A stretch of 6,798 bases of DNA, taken from the NCBI GenBank assembly GCA_947303165.1, contig CAMYXE010000039.1, forward strand, positions 1 through 6,798. Reading direction: 5' to 3'. Position 1 is the first letter of the stretch; every line of letters begins with the position of its first letter. The position numbers were made by a program, and so were the translations under genes. Positions 1 to 5,755 of this stretch are shown one piece after another. The notes beneath the pieces were generated by a model. It did not search any database, was not told the origin of the DNA, and saw nothing but the letters and a program-made list of their open reading frames with translations. This stretch comes from an uncultured Pseudomonadota bacterium. Its GTDB lineage: Bacteria; Pseudomonadota; Alphaproteobacteria; Rs-D84.

Positions 1-53
1 CCTTTGTATTTTCCCGAAATGACTACGACTTCATCGTCTTTTTTAATTTTCAT
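1..53 (-). CDS. rplX: 50S ribosomal protein L24, 5' fragment (cut by window edge)
   Basis: L24 is an early-assembly 50S protein that binds the 5' domain of 23S rRNA and nucleates large-subunit folding. Only 17 codons are visible: MKIKKDDEVVVISGKYK, followed by a partial Gly codon. The basic start and the V-x-V-I-S-G-K-x-K-G pattern match the N-terminal KOW motif of L24. It follows rplN by 19 nt, its standard position in the spc cluster. An AAAGG Shine-Dalgarno lies 8 nt before the ATG. The rest of the gene lies off the left edge, so this is truncation by the window, not a pseudogene. Identification rests on the short KOW start plus synteny. Confidence 0.9.
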   Translation of the reverse strand, partial: MKIKKDDEVVVISGKYK

Positions 54-72
54 TTTCTATGCCTTTTATATT

Positions 73-447
73 TTATAATACTTCCGGTGCCAAAGACACA
101 ATCTTTTGAACATCATATTTACGACGCACTTCACGGGCAATAGGCCCAAAGATACGTGTACCAATCGGTTCAAAATTATTCTTGTTAATCAGAACAACTG
201 CATTGTCGTCAAAACGAATTATAGAACCATCCGGACGTTTAATCGGGAATTTGGTTCTAACAATAATCGCACGTTGCACAGTTCCCTTTTGAACCTTACC
301 ACGCGGAATCGCTTCTTTAATGGCGACAACAATTTTATCACCAACGGTTGCATAACGACGATGTGAACCGCCCAAAACCTTGATGCACATCGCTTTACGT
401 GCACCACTGTTGTCTGCAACTGTCATAACTGTTTCATTTTGAATCAT
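73..447 (-). CDS. rplN: 50S ribosomal protein L14
   Basis: L14 is a universal 50S protein that binds 23S rRNA, lies next to L19 and contributes to an intersubunit bridge with 16S rRNA. The product is 124 aa, close to the usual 122. It begins [20 protein letters not shown], the standard family opening, and carries the L14 signature around residues 60-87 (AIIVRT through [15 protein letters not shown]). The conserved [13 protein letters not shown] follows at 97-109. I chose the ATG at 447 because GAGGA sits 7 nt upstream and homologues start MIQ. A GTG eight codons further upstream would add MSQDEDKI, which the family lacks. It is preceded by an unusually long, structured 110-nt gap after rpsQ and followed 19 nt later by rplX. 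Stop is TAA. Confidence 0.97.
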   Translation of the reverse strand: MIQNETVMTVADNSGARKAMCIKVLGGSHRRYATVGDKIVVAIKEAIPRGKVQKGTVQRAIIVRTKFPIKRPDGSIIRFDDNAVVLINKNNFEPIGTRIFGPIAREVRRKYDVQKIVSLAPEVL

Positions 448-454
448 AATCTTA

Positions 455-459
455 TCCTC
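455..459 (-). promoter_or_regulatory. Shine-Dalgarno fixing the rplN start
   Basis: GAGGA lies 7 nt before the ATG at 447. It decides between this start and the in-frame GTG at 471, which would place the Shine-Dalgarno inside the coding region and add eight residues absent from L14 proteins. Confidence 0.75.
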
Positions 460-469
460 ATCCTGCGAC

Positions 470-488
470 ACGGGCTTTTCCCAGCCGC
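470..488 (-). promoter_or_regulatory. putative second hairpin in the rpsQ-rplN gap
   Basis: Read on the minus strand, GGCT (486-483) pairs with AGCC (476-473) around a GGGAAA loop. If C472 is bulged, the stem extends by C487-G471 and G488-U470. It lies between the strong 12-bp hairpin at 508-535 and the rplN Shine-Dalgarno, so it could influence access to the start site. The stem is short and found by eye; alternative pairings (GCG with CGC at 467-465) are possible. Confidence 0.35.
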
Positions 489-507
489 TTTGTTATGGAA
501 TCCGACT

Positions 508-535
508 GAGACACCAGTCCAAAGACCAATGCCCC
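508..535 (-). promoter_or_regulatory. strong 12-bp RNA hairpin in the rpsQ-rplN gap
   Basis: On the minus strand, arm GGGGCATTGGTC (535-524) pairs with GACTGGTGTCTC (519-508) over all 12 positions if G-U pairs are allowed, leaving a UUUG tetraloop (523-520). The G-U pairs mean that the DNA is not a perfect palindrome while the RNA stem is complete, which favours a role as RNA. No U-run follows, so it is not an ordinary terminator. It starts 23 nt after the rpsQ stop and ends about 60 nt before rplN. In E. coli the spc promoter lies in this same gap, so the gap is a plausible regulatory or processing boundary between S10 and spc functions; that is inference. Confidence 0.6.
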
Positions 536-557
536 CTCAAAGACTCCTGGGTTGATT

Positions 558-827
558 TTACTCTGCTATTTCAACATCGTTATCTTTCGATACACCAACC
601 AATCCCTTGACAACCCAAGCCTTGGTTTTAGATATCGGACGATGTTCTTCTATTGCCACGATGTCACCAACTTTATATTTGTTTTCTTCATCGTGCGCCT
701 TGTACTTTTTGTTCTGCTTCACGAACTTACCATACAACGGATGACGGAAACGGCGCTCTACTTCAACAACGACCGTCTTATCATTTGCTGTACTTCTAAC
801 TGTTCCCTGCAGTATACGTCTTGGCAT
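558..827 (-). CDS. rpsQ: 30S ribosomal protein S17
   Basis: S17 is a primary 16S rRNA-binding protein of the 30S body, with an OB fold. The product is 89 aa, a normal length. It starts [12 protein letters not shown], an alphaproteobacterial-type opening, and carries the S17 signature [13 protein letters not shown] at residues 54-66. [19 protein letters not shown] (17-35) is the conserved rRNA-binding strand and loop region. AAAGGA lies 7 nt before the ATG. The gaps on both sides are long for this operon: 89 nt from rpmC, with a promoter-like sequence, and 110 nt to rplN, with strong RNA structure. Stop is TAA. Confidence 0.97.
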   Translation of the reverse strand: MPRRILQGTVRSTANDKTVVVEVERRFRHPLYGKFVKQNKKYKAHDEENKYKVGDIVAIEEHRPISKTKAWVVKGLVGVSKDNDVEIAE

Positions 828-871
828 AACATTATCCTTTATATACTTTTACCTTTTGCACAACCTGGTAT

Positions 872-899
872 ATGATAACCAATTTTTTGGAAATCTCAA
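872..899 (-). promoter_or_regulatory. candidate sigma70-type internal promoter before rpsQ
   Basis: In the rpmC-rpsQ gap the minus strand reads TTGAGA (899-894), a 16-nt spacer, then TATCAT (877-872). Each hexamer matches its consensus (TTGACA, TATAAT) at five of six positions. A transcript would begin near 865 and run into rpsQ, rplN and rplX. The gap is 89 nt, long compared with most junctions here, which leaves room for a promoter. It was found by eye in AT-rich DNA where chance matches are common, so confidence is low. Confidence 0.28.
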
Positions 900-916
900 C
901 CAAAATCGGCACTTTT

Positions 917-1102
917 TTATTTTGCTTCGTTTAACTTTGTGTTAACACGGGCAATTTCGCGACGAGTCTTGCGCAAAACATGTGTCTTTGGCAATTGACC
1001 CGCAGCATGCTGAAAACGCTGATCCATCTGAGTTTTTTTCAAACGAATCAATTCGCTCTGCAATTCTTCTCGTTTCAAAGATTCCGTTTTCTTTTCTGCC
1101 AT
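917..1102 (-). CDS. rpmC: 50S ribosomal protein L29
   Basis: L29 is a small helical 50S protein beside the polypeptide exit tunnel, next to L23, and helps form the docking site for trigger factor and SRP. The product is 61 aa, typical for the family. It is two helices: SLKREELQSELIRLKKTQMD (8-27) and the signature helix PKTHVLRKTRREIARV (38-53). AAAGG lies 8 nt before the ATG, which begins MAEKKTESLK. It follows rplP by 31 nt, in the expected position. A second reading frame across the same DNA gives an open stretch of similar length but no family resemblance. Stop is TAA. Confidence 0.96.
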   Translation of the reverse strand: MAEKKTESLKREELQSELIRLKKTQMDQRFQHAAGQLPKTHVLRKTRREIARVNTKLNEAK

Positions 1103-1115
1103 CTTTTACACCTTT

Positions 1116-1128
1116 ATTGTTCAACAAT
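1116..1128 (-). repeat. short inverted repeat in the rplP-rpmC gap
   Basis: ATTGTTGAACAAT is a perfect palindrome around a central base. As RNA it can form 5 bp with a 3-nt loop, immediately upstream of the rpmC Shine-Dalgarno. It is weak alone and listed because similar small inverted repeats occur in other gaps of this operon. Confidence 0.3.
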
Positions 1129-1133
1129 TTATA

Positions 1134-1547
1134 TTAGTTAACTTTACGTTCAACAACTTTGGTTTTCACCGGCAATTTTGCCGCCGCTAATGCAAACGCT
1201 TCCATGGCGACATCAGATTTTACACCGTCCAATTCGAAAATTATACGGCCTGGTTTTACGCGGCAAATCCAGTATTCAACGGCACCTTTACCCTTACCCA
1301 TACGGACCTGTGCAGGTTTAACCGTAACAGGAACATCAGGAAATACGCGAATCCAAAGTTTACCCATACGTCTCATACGACGTGTGATAGCGCGACGCGC
1401 GGCTTCTATTTGACGGGCCGTTATACGTTCAGGTGACATGGCTTTTAAACCAAAAGAACCAAACGCCAATTCACTGCCACCTTTGGCGACACCATGAATA
1501 CGACCTTTGTGCTGTTTGCGAAATTTCGTCTTATTTGGCATTAACAT
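1134..1547 (-). CDS. rplP: 50S ribosomal protein L16
   Basis: L16 binds 23S rRNA near the A-site and 5S rRNA side of the 50S subunit and helps position tRNA. The product is 137 aa, matching the usual 136-138. It starts [16 protein letters not shown]. Both family signatures are present: [10 protein letters not shown] at 60-69 and [12 protein letters not shown] at 82-93. Arg82 aligns with the E. coli Arg81 that is hydroxylated by the oxygenase RoxA/YcfD; whether this organism has such an enzyme cannot be seen here. GAGG lies 7 nt before the first ATG; a second ATG two codons later is less likely because homologues keep the ML- start. The gene follows rpsC after only 15 nt. Stop is TAA. Confidence 0.97.
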   Translation of the reverse strand: MLMPNKTKFRKQHKGRIHGVAKGGSELAFGSFGLKAMSPERITARQIEAARRAITRRMRRMGKLWIRVFPDVPVTVKPAQVRMGKGKGAVEYWICRVKPGRIIFELDGVKSDVAMEAFALAAAKLPVKTKVVERKVN

Positions 1548-1562
1548 GATACAACCTCAACT

Positions 1563-2261
1563 TTATTTTCTTTTGTCGCTTGTTCCGGCATACTCGGTTG
1601 GTCTGGCCATTTCCGATGCCAACTTTTCTTTGTTCACAACATCGCCAGTGTAAATCCAAACTTTGACACCAACGACACCGTATGTCGTCTTTGCCTGAAC
1701 CGCGGCGTAATCAATATCCGCACGCAGTGTGTGCAACGGTATACGACCTTCACGAATCTGTTCGCTACGTGCAATTTCCGCACCATTCAAACGACCAGAG
1801 CACATAACCTTTACACCCTGGGCACCCGCTTTTTGTGCATTTTGAATAGCCTTTTTCATTGCGCGTTTGTATGAAACACGACCTTCAATCTGTTGCGCAA
1901 TGCTTTGAGCAACCAATTGCGCATTCAAATCTGGGCGACGGACTTCGTAAATATTCACAACAACCTGGTCATTCTTGACCAATTTCTTGATATCGTTACG
2001 CAAAGCTTCGATATCCGCGCCGTTTTTACCAATAATCATCCCTGGACGAGATGTGTGCACAGTAATAACAACTTTCTTGGCAATACGATCAATAACAATC
2101 TTTGCCACACCAGCTTTTTTCAGTTTCTTTTCGATAAACTTGCGAATCGTATTATCTTCCGCAAGGCATTCCGCATAGTGTTTTTTATCAACAATCCAAC
2201 GTGAATCTGGAACTTTGTTGATAGACAAACGCTGTGCAATTGGCGATACTTTCTGTCCCAT
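1563..2261 (-). CDS. rpsC: 30S ribosomal protein S3
   Basis: S3 sits in the 30S head at the mRNA entry tunnel, where with S4 and S5 it contributes to mRNA unwinding. The product is 232 aa, normal for bacteria. It opens [14 protein letters not shown] type II KH domain shows the GMIIGKNG loop at 74-81. The C-terminal S3 domain carries [13 protein letters not shown] (155-167), [16 protein letters not shown] (170-185) and [15 protein letters not shown] (192-206). The basic patch YKRAMKKAI (131-139) corresponds to the E. coli helicase-associated region. The EWYREGR of many proteobacteria is EQIREGR here. AAGG lies before the ATG with a run of A's between. An 86-nt gap separates it from rplV, where many bacteria have overlap or near-contact. 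Confidence 0.98.
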   Translation of the reverse strand: MGQKVSPIAQRLSINKVPDSRWIVDKKHYAECLAEDNTIRKFIEKKLKKAGVAKIVIDRIAKKVVITVHTSRPGMIIGKNGADIEALRNDIKKLVKNDQVVVNIYEVRRPDLNAQLVAQSIAQQIEGRVSYKRAMKKAIQNAQKAGAQGVKVMCSGRLNGAEIARSEQIREGRIPLHTLRADIDYAAVQAKTTYGVVGVKVWIYTGDVVNKEKLASEMARPTEYAGTSDKRK

Positions 2262-2295
2262 TTTTTTTCCTTACTGTTTATGCAGAGTGTTCTTG

Positions 2296-2309
2296 AAACC
2301 ATACGGTTT
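2296..2309 (-). promoter_or_regulatory. small hairpin in the rplV-rpsC gap
   Basis: AAACC (2309-2305) and GGTTT (2300-2296) form a perfect 5-bp stem with a GTAT loop. A second possible mini-stem, GGG-GCGA-CCC with a GNRA loop (about 2324-2315), lies just upstream. The surrounding 2262-2347 gap is more G-rich than the other gaps. Neither stem is followed by a U-run. Confidence 0.35.
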
Positions 2310-2347
2310 TATTCAGGGTCGCCCCATACCACCCGGCACATGTTCTT

Positions 2348-2764
2348 TTATTTTTTCTTTTCTACTTTTTTTTCTGCTTTCTTTTCAGTTTTTTCTTTCT
2401 TTGGTGCACTGCCAGATTCCAAAACTATTGTCAAATTGGAAAATGGTTTCAAGATTGGACGTGCACTGCCACGTGGTCCTGGCATAATACGTTTCATTGT
2501 TAATGCCTTGCCACACCAAATTTCTTTGACGAATAGTGTTTCAACCGCCAAGTTCTTGTTATGTTCTGCATTAGCAACTGCCGACAATAAAGTTTTTAAA
2601 ACTTCACCAGCAACACGCTTTTTAGAAAACTTCAATACATCAACTGCACGGTCAACAGGCAAACCACGAATCATCGCACAAACCAGATTCAATTTCTGGG
2701 TGCTGATGCGTATCATTTTGTTGAACGCACGAACTTGATTATCTTTGATTCCATACCTTGTCAT
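2348..2764 (-). CDS. rplV: 50S ribosomal protein L22 with lysine-rich C-terminal tail
   Basis: L22 binds all domains of 23S rRNA and its long beta-hairpin lines the exit tunnel at the macrolide-site constriction. The product is 138 aa; the family core is about 110. The core runs from MTRYGIKDNQVRAF to NLTIVLE near residue 116, with RISTQKLNLVCAMIRGLPVD (19-38), the SAVANAEHN helix (61-69) and the hairpin KALTMKRIMPGPRGSARPI (86-104). The MKR triplet whose loss gives macrolide resistance in E. coli is intact. Residues 117-138 form a low-complexity tail of Lys, Glu and Ala, presumably solvent-exposed or rRNA-bound. AAAGG lies 9 nt before the ATG. It follows rpsS by 24 nt. Stop is TAA. Confidence 0.97.
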   Translation of the reverse strand: MTRYGIKDNQVRAFNKMIRISTQKLNLVCAMIRGLPVDRAVDVLKFSKKRVAGEVLKTLLSAVANAEHNKNLAVETLFVKEIWCGKALTMKRIMPGPRGSARPILKPFSNLTIVLESGSAPKKEKTEKKAEKKVEKKK

Positions 2765-2788
2765 AATCTAACGCCTTTGTTATTTTTA

Positions 2789-3070
2789 TTATTTACCTGC
2801 CGCCGCCTTTTTATTCGCAGCATGCCCCTTGAACGTACGCGTTGGTGCAAATTCACCCAATTTGTGTCCGACCATATCTTCAACAATCGACACAGGTATA
2901 AACTTGTTACCATTGTGAACTTCAAACGTCAACCCAACCATCGGAGGAACAATCGTGCTTCCACGTGACCAAGTTTTGATTGGCTTATGATCGTCTTTTT
3001 CATTCGCCGCCGCAACCTTTTTCAAGATTGACGGATGTACATAAGGGCCTTTCCAAACTGAACGAGACAT
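2789..3070 (-). CDS. rpsS: 30S ribosomal protein S19
   Basis: S19 forms a complex with S13 in the 30S head, binds 16S rRNA and contacts tRNA and the intersubunit bridge. The product is 93 aa, typical. It starts [19 protein letters not shown]. The signature [20 protein letters not shown] continues to EFAPTR (53-78), and the end [13 protein letters not shown] is the usual basic tail. The Shine-Dalgarno is one of the strongest in the window: AGGAG 6 nt before ATG. It follows rplB after 19 nt and is followed by rplV after 24 nt. Stop is TAA. Confidence 0.98.
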   Translation of the reverse strand: MSRSVWKGPYVHPSILKKVAAANEKDDHKPIKTWSRGSTIVPPMVGLTFEVHNGNKFIPVSIVEDMVGHKLGEFAPTRTFKGHAANKKAAAGK

Positions 3071-3089
3071 ATATAACTCCTAACCTATT

Positions 3090-3923
3090 TTATTTTTTCT
3101 TTGCCAAATGTCTGCTACGAATAATCATCTTGGCTGTGCGTTTATTTCTGCGGGTACGATATCCCTTGGCTGGAATACCAGTACGTGATACTGGTTCATG
3201 TCCTTTGGAATGACCATTACCACCACCCATTGGATGATCCACAGGGTTTTGTGCCATACCGCGTGTTGACGGACGTACGCCCAACCAACGTGCACGACCT
3301 GCCTTGCCCAGGTTAACATTGCGCTGGTCTTGGTTAGACACCGCACCAACTGTTGCAAGACAATCAGAATGAACTTTGCGCAACTCGCCACTGTTCATCT
3401 TAATCTGTGCATAAACACCGTCTTTACCCATTAATTGGGCATAGCAACCTGCACTGCGCGCCAATTGACCGCCAGCACCAGGTTTCAATTCAACGTTGTG
3501 CACGATTGTACCAATCGGCATACTCTTCAAAGGCATTGCGTTACCCGGTTTAATATCTTGGTGTGCACCAGACACAACAATGTCACCAGCTTTCAAATCA
3601 CGTGGCGCCAAGATATAAGAACGCATACCATCTTTGTATTCAATCAATGCGATGAATGCTGTGCGATTCGGATCGTATTCCAAACGAACAACCGTCGCAG
3701 GCATATCAAATTTTTTACGTTTGAAATCAATCAAACGATATTTACGTTTGTGACCGCCACCTTGATGTGGAACAGTAACATGACCGAAATTGTTACGGCC
3801 ACCCTTGGATTTCAAACCAACCGTCAGCGCCTTTTCTGGGGCACCGCGATGTAATTCACTGTGATCAATTAAAACCAAACCACGTGTTCCTGCGGTAATC
3901 GGTTTATAACTTTTTAAAGCCAT
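3090..3923 (-). CDS. rplB: 50S ribosomal protein L2, with altered peptidyl-transferase-proximal loop
   Basis: L2 is a primary 23S rRNA-binding protein needed for subunit association and for peptidyl-transferase activity. The product is 277 aa, full length. Conserved blocks include [10 protein letters not shown] (41-50), [15 protein letters not shown] (55-69), [14 protein letters not shown] (80-93), [13 protein letters not shown] (147-159) and [10 protein letters not shown] (206-215). The end, RSRHLAKKK, is alphaproteobacterial in style. The signature loop reads [20 protein letters not shown] (221-240): His230, aligned with the critical E. coli His229, is kept, but Met is Gln at 225 and the second His is Met at 232, and the usual HPVTPWG-type segment is [14 protein letters not shown] lies 7 nt before ATG. 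The gene is intact, so these look like real substitutions. Stop is TAA. Confidence 0.98.
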   Translation of the reverse strand: MALKSYKPITAGTRGLVLIDHSELHRGAPEKALTVGLKSKGGRNNFGHVTVPHQGGGHKRKYRLIDFKRKKFDMPATVVRLEYDPNRTAFIALIEYKDGMRSYILAPRDLKAGDIVVSGAHQDIKPGNAMPLKSMPIGTIVHNVELKPGAGGQLARSAGCYAQLMGKDGVYAQIKMNSGELRKVHSDCLATVGAVSNQDQRNVNLGKAGRARWLGVRPSTRGMAQNPVDHPMGGGNGHSKGHEPVSRTGIPAKGYRTRRNKRTAKMIIRSRHLAKKK

Positions 3924-3950
3924 TTTTTCATCCTTTATTTGACACTAACG

Positions 3951-3966
3951 TCTGAATTAATTCAGA
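3951..3966 (-). repeat. perfect 16-bp palindrome in the rplW-rplB gap
   Basis: TCTGAATTAATTCAGA is perfectly self-complementary. As RNA it forms a 6-bp stem with a TTAA loop; as DNA it could be a dimeric protein site. It lies mid-gap, 15 nt past the rplW stop and 27 nt before the rplB ATG. No U-run follows, so it is not a terminator. A 6-bp hairpin in AT-rich DNA has modest stability. Confidence 0.5.
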
Positions 3967-3981
3967 TTATCTGCCAAAGTT

Positions 3982-4314
3982 TTATATATTTGTTTCAAGA
4001 TCTAACTTCGCATCCACCGGCAATGAAACATACGCTTTCTTTACTGTGCGTTGTGTTCCGCTGCTGCGTCCACGGAATTGTTTAACCTTGCCCTTGGCAA
4101 CAACAATGTTTACCTTGGTTGGTTTTACATTGTAAATTGCCTGAATTGCATGAACCACATCTGCCTTGGTTGCAGACATCGCAATTTCAAATGCAACCGC
4201 GTTGCCTTCTGAAAGTTTCACCGCCTTTTCGGAAACAATCGGGCGACGCAACACGTCATAGACACCTGCCGTTACAACGGTTTTCTTTTCTGTCTGAACT
4301 TTCTTTTCTGCCAT
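3982..4314 (-). CDS. rplW: 50S ribosomal protein L23
   Basis: L23 lies at the polypeptide exit and is the main docking point for trigger factor and SRP. From the ATG at 4314 the product is 110 aa. The core starts at VYDVLRRPIVSEKAVKL (18-34), typical of L23, and continues through NVKPTKVNIVVAKGKVKQF (62-80), the tunnel-loop region, to RTVKKAYVSLP (89-99). About 17 charged residues precede the core, slightly more than usual. I prefer this ATG because AAAGG lies 8 nt upstream; an in-frame TTG at 4335 would add seven residues, has no Shine-Dalgarno and falls in an inverted repeat. It follows rplD by 37 nt and precedes rplB by 58 nt. Stop is TAA. Confidence 0.96.
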   Translation of the reverse strand: MAEKKVQTEKKTVVTAGVYDVLRRPIVSEKAVKLSEGNAVAFEIAMSATKADVVHAIQAIYNVKPTKVNIVVAKGKVKQFRGRSSGTQRTVKKAYVSLPVDAKLDLETNI

Positions 4315-4322
4315 TTCTATAA

Positions 4323-4327
4323 CCTTT
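4323..4327 (-). promoter_or_regulatory. Shine-Dalgarno fixing the rplW start
   Basis: AAAGG lies 8 nt before the ATG at 4314. It supports the 110-residue form of L23 over the longer form that would start at a TTG at 4335. Confidence 0.7.
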
Positions 4328-4332
4328 GTTTG

Positions 4333-4348
4333 CAATCAGTTCCGATTG
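4333..4348 (-). promoter_or_regulatory. small hairpin in the rplD-rplW gap
   Basis: CAATCG (4348-4343) pairs with TGATTG (4338-4333) as 6 bp including one G-U, with a GAAC tetraloop. It starts 3 nt after the rplD stop and ends 5 nt before the rplW Shine-Dalgarno. No U-run follows. Confidence 0.4.
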
Positions 4349-4351
4349 ATA

Positions 4352-4975
4352 TTACGCCCCAAGGCGTGCCTCTATGTCCTTGACCGCATCAGCAGTCAAA
4401 ACTAATTTTTCGTGTTTTAAAATATCTAAAACATTCAATCCAATTGTTGGCAACACATCAACATTATTGATGTTCGCCGCAGATTTTTTGAAATTTTCAT
4501 CCAAAGTATCCGCGCCAACAAACAATGCAGAAGTAATATCCAACTTCTTTAATTGTTTCGCAAACGTCGCTGTCTTTGCAGTTGTCATCTTTTCAGAATC
4601 AACAACTAATAACGCACCATCTTTTACCTTGGAAGATAACGCCATTTTCAAACCCAAGCTACGAATCTTCTTTGGCAAATCAATGCTGTGGTCACGAACA
4701 ACAGGTCCATGAACGACACCACCGCCACGCATATGAACATTATAGCGTTCACCTTGACGTGCGTTACCTGTTTTTTTCTGTTTGAATGCCTTTTTACCAC
4801 TGCCAGCAACATCAGAAACCGTTTTCACTGCATGTGTGCCTGCACGTGACTTGGCACGTTGCCATGTCACAACACGATGTAAAATGTCCGCACGTGCATC
4901 CAAACCAAAAATAGAATCCTGCAAATCAATCTTGCCGACCGCTTTGCCATCAAAATTTATAATATTTACTTGCAT
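4352..4975 (-). CDS. rplD: 50S ribosomal protein L4
   Basis: L4 binds domain I of 23S rRNA, and its extended loop reaches the exit-tunnel constriction opposite L22. In gammaproteobacteria L4 also represses its own S10 operon through the mRNA leader. The product is 207 aa, full length. The tunnel loop is at about 58-90: GSGKKAFKQKKTGNARQG (58-75) then RGGGVVHGP (83-91). The usual motif is KQKGTG, so Gly is replaced by Lys at 68. The globular part includes LPKKIRSLGLKMALSSKVKD (100-119) and ends VLTADAVKDIEARLGA. AAGGTG lies 7 nt before the ATG. It follows rplC by 25 nt. Whether L4 regulates this operon cannot be told from sequence. Stop is TAA. Confidence 0.98.
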   Translation of the reverse strand: MQVNIINFDGKAVGKIDLQDSIFGLDARADILHRVVTWQRAKSRAGTHAVKTVSDVAGSGKKAFKQKKTGNARQGERYNVHMRGGGVVHGPVVRDHSIDLPKKIRSLGLKMALSSKVKDGALLVVDSEKMTTAKTATFAKQLKKLDITSALFVGADTLDENFKKSAANINNVDVLPTIGLNVLDILKHEKLVLTADAVKDIEARLGA

Positions 4976-4989
4976 TTTAATTCACCTTC

Positions 4990-5000
4990 GTTTTCAAAAC
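4990..5000 (-). repeat. 11-nt inverted repeat in the rplC-rplD gap
   Basis: GTTTTGAAAAC is palindromic around one central base, directly after the rplC TAG and just before the rplD Shine-Dalgarno. The single-base centre cannot form a stable intramolecular loop, so an RNA role is doubtful. It may be chance. Confidence 0.2.
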
Positions 5001-5729
5001 CTACTCTGCAACTTCTTCTGCAACAGATTCTGATTTGGTTTCTGTTGGTTCTACATCTTTCTTTTGAGATGTCGGAACAGGTAAATCTTTCTGTTCTTTT
5101 TTGACTGCGTCTGTAATCAAAACAAACGTCCCATTGCAACCCGGAACTGCGCCTTCAACGAAGATAAGATTTTCGGCTTCGTCTGTTCCGAATACTTTCA
5201 AATTTTGAACAGTAACTGTTTCATTACCCATCTGCCCGGACATCTTTTTACCTTTTAAAACACGTCCCGGCCATTCACGCATACCTGTACCACCCAATGA
5301 ACGATGTGCTTTTAAAACACCGTGAGTGGCTTCTTTACCACCAAAGTTATGGCGTTTCATCGCCCCTTGGAATCCTTTACCCTTGCTTGTTGCTTGGACA
5401 TCAACAAATTGCCCGGCAACGAAATGAGACGCACATATCGGTGTGCCCACAGGAATCACGCAATCATCCGTGCAACGAAATTCCACAATTTTACGATAAG
5501 GCTTAACACCAGCCTTTCCTGCCGCTTTTATTTGAGGTTTTGCGACATGTTTTGCCTTGGCTTCACGAATACCAAGAACATTTGCGACATATCCGTTTTT
5601 TTCCATGGTACGATTACCGATAACCGCACAATCACCTACTGATAAAACAGTCACTGCGTGTGCGACACCAGAATCATCATACAGACGTGTCATTCCCATT
5701 TTTGTTGTAATCAATCCGCTACGTTTCAT
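5001..5729 (-). CDS. rplC: 50S ribosomal protein L3 with acidic C-terminal tail
   Basis: L3 is one of the first proteins to bind 23S rRNA, and its central loop approaches the peptidyl-transferase centre. The product is 242 aa, longer than the roughly 210-residue core. It starts MKRSGLITTKMGMTRLYDD. The L3 signature spans F108 to R126 (FVDVQATSKGKGFQG, then MKR). The central loop continues NFGGKEATHG (128-137), HRSLGGTGM (142-150) and GKKMSGQMGNETVTVQNL (160-177). Met150 aligns with the E. coli Gln150 methylated by PrmB, so that modification is not expected. Residues 211-242 form a hydrophilic tail ending in acidic residues (SESVAEEVAE). AAGG lies 8 nt before the ATG. It is the only complete gene here ending in TAG. 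Confidence 0.97.
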   Translation of the reverse strand: MKRSGLITTKMGMTRLYDDSGVAHAVTVLSVGDCAVIGNRTMEKNGYVANVLGIREAKAKHVAKPQIKAAGKAGVKPYRKIVEFRCTDDCVIPVGTPICASHFVAGQFVDVQATSKGKGFQGAMKRHNFGGKEATHGVLKAHRSLGGTGMREWPGRVLKGKKMSGQMGNETVTVQNLKVFGTDEAENLIFVEGAVPGCNGTFVLITDAVKKEQKDLPVPTSQKKDVEPTETKSESVAEEVAE

Positions 5730-5755
5730 TTCTTATGCCTTTTTTTATGTCAGAG

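Noticed and set aside
448..471. A longer L14 starting at GTG 471 (adds MSQDEDKI).
   Set aside because: L14 proteins start MIQ, and a GAGGA Shine-Dalgarno is placed correctly for the ATG at 447.
2309..2341. A 10-codon mini-ORF (MCRVVWGDPE) in the rplV-rpsC gap, like a leader peptide.
   Set aside because: No proper Shine-Dalgarno precedes the ATG and no codon bias suggests attenuation; open frames this short are expected by chance.
2309..2360. Programmed -1 frameshift at the A-run ending rplV, which would add about a dozen residues past the normal stop.
   Set aside because: A short A-run in Lys codons is expected from the tail composition; I see no stable stimulatory structure at the right distance, and the added peptide resembles nothing.
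2280..2738. A 152-codon open frame on the plus strand across rplV.
   Set aside because: It is antisense to a clear L22 gene, is low-complexity Phe/Ser-rich where it mirrors the Lys-rich tail, and resembles no family. It is a shadow of L22.
3435..3854. A 139-codon open frame on the plus strand inside rplB.
   Set aside because: It is fully antisense to a conserved L2, with no family resemblance and no gene context on that strand.
4315..4335. A longer L23 starting at TTG 4335.
   Set aside because: There is no Shine-Dalgarno before it, it lies within an inverted repeat, and the ATG at 4314 has a good AAAGG.
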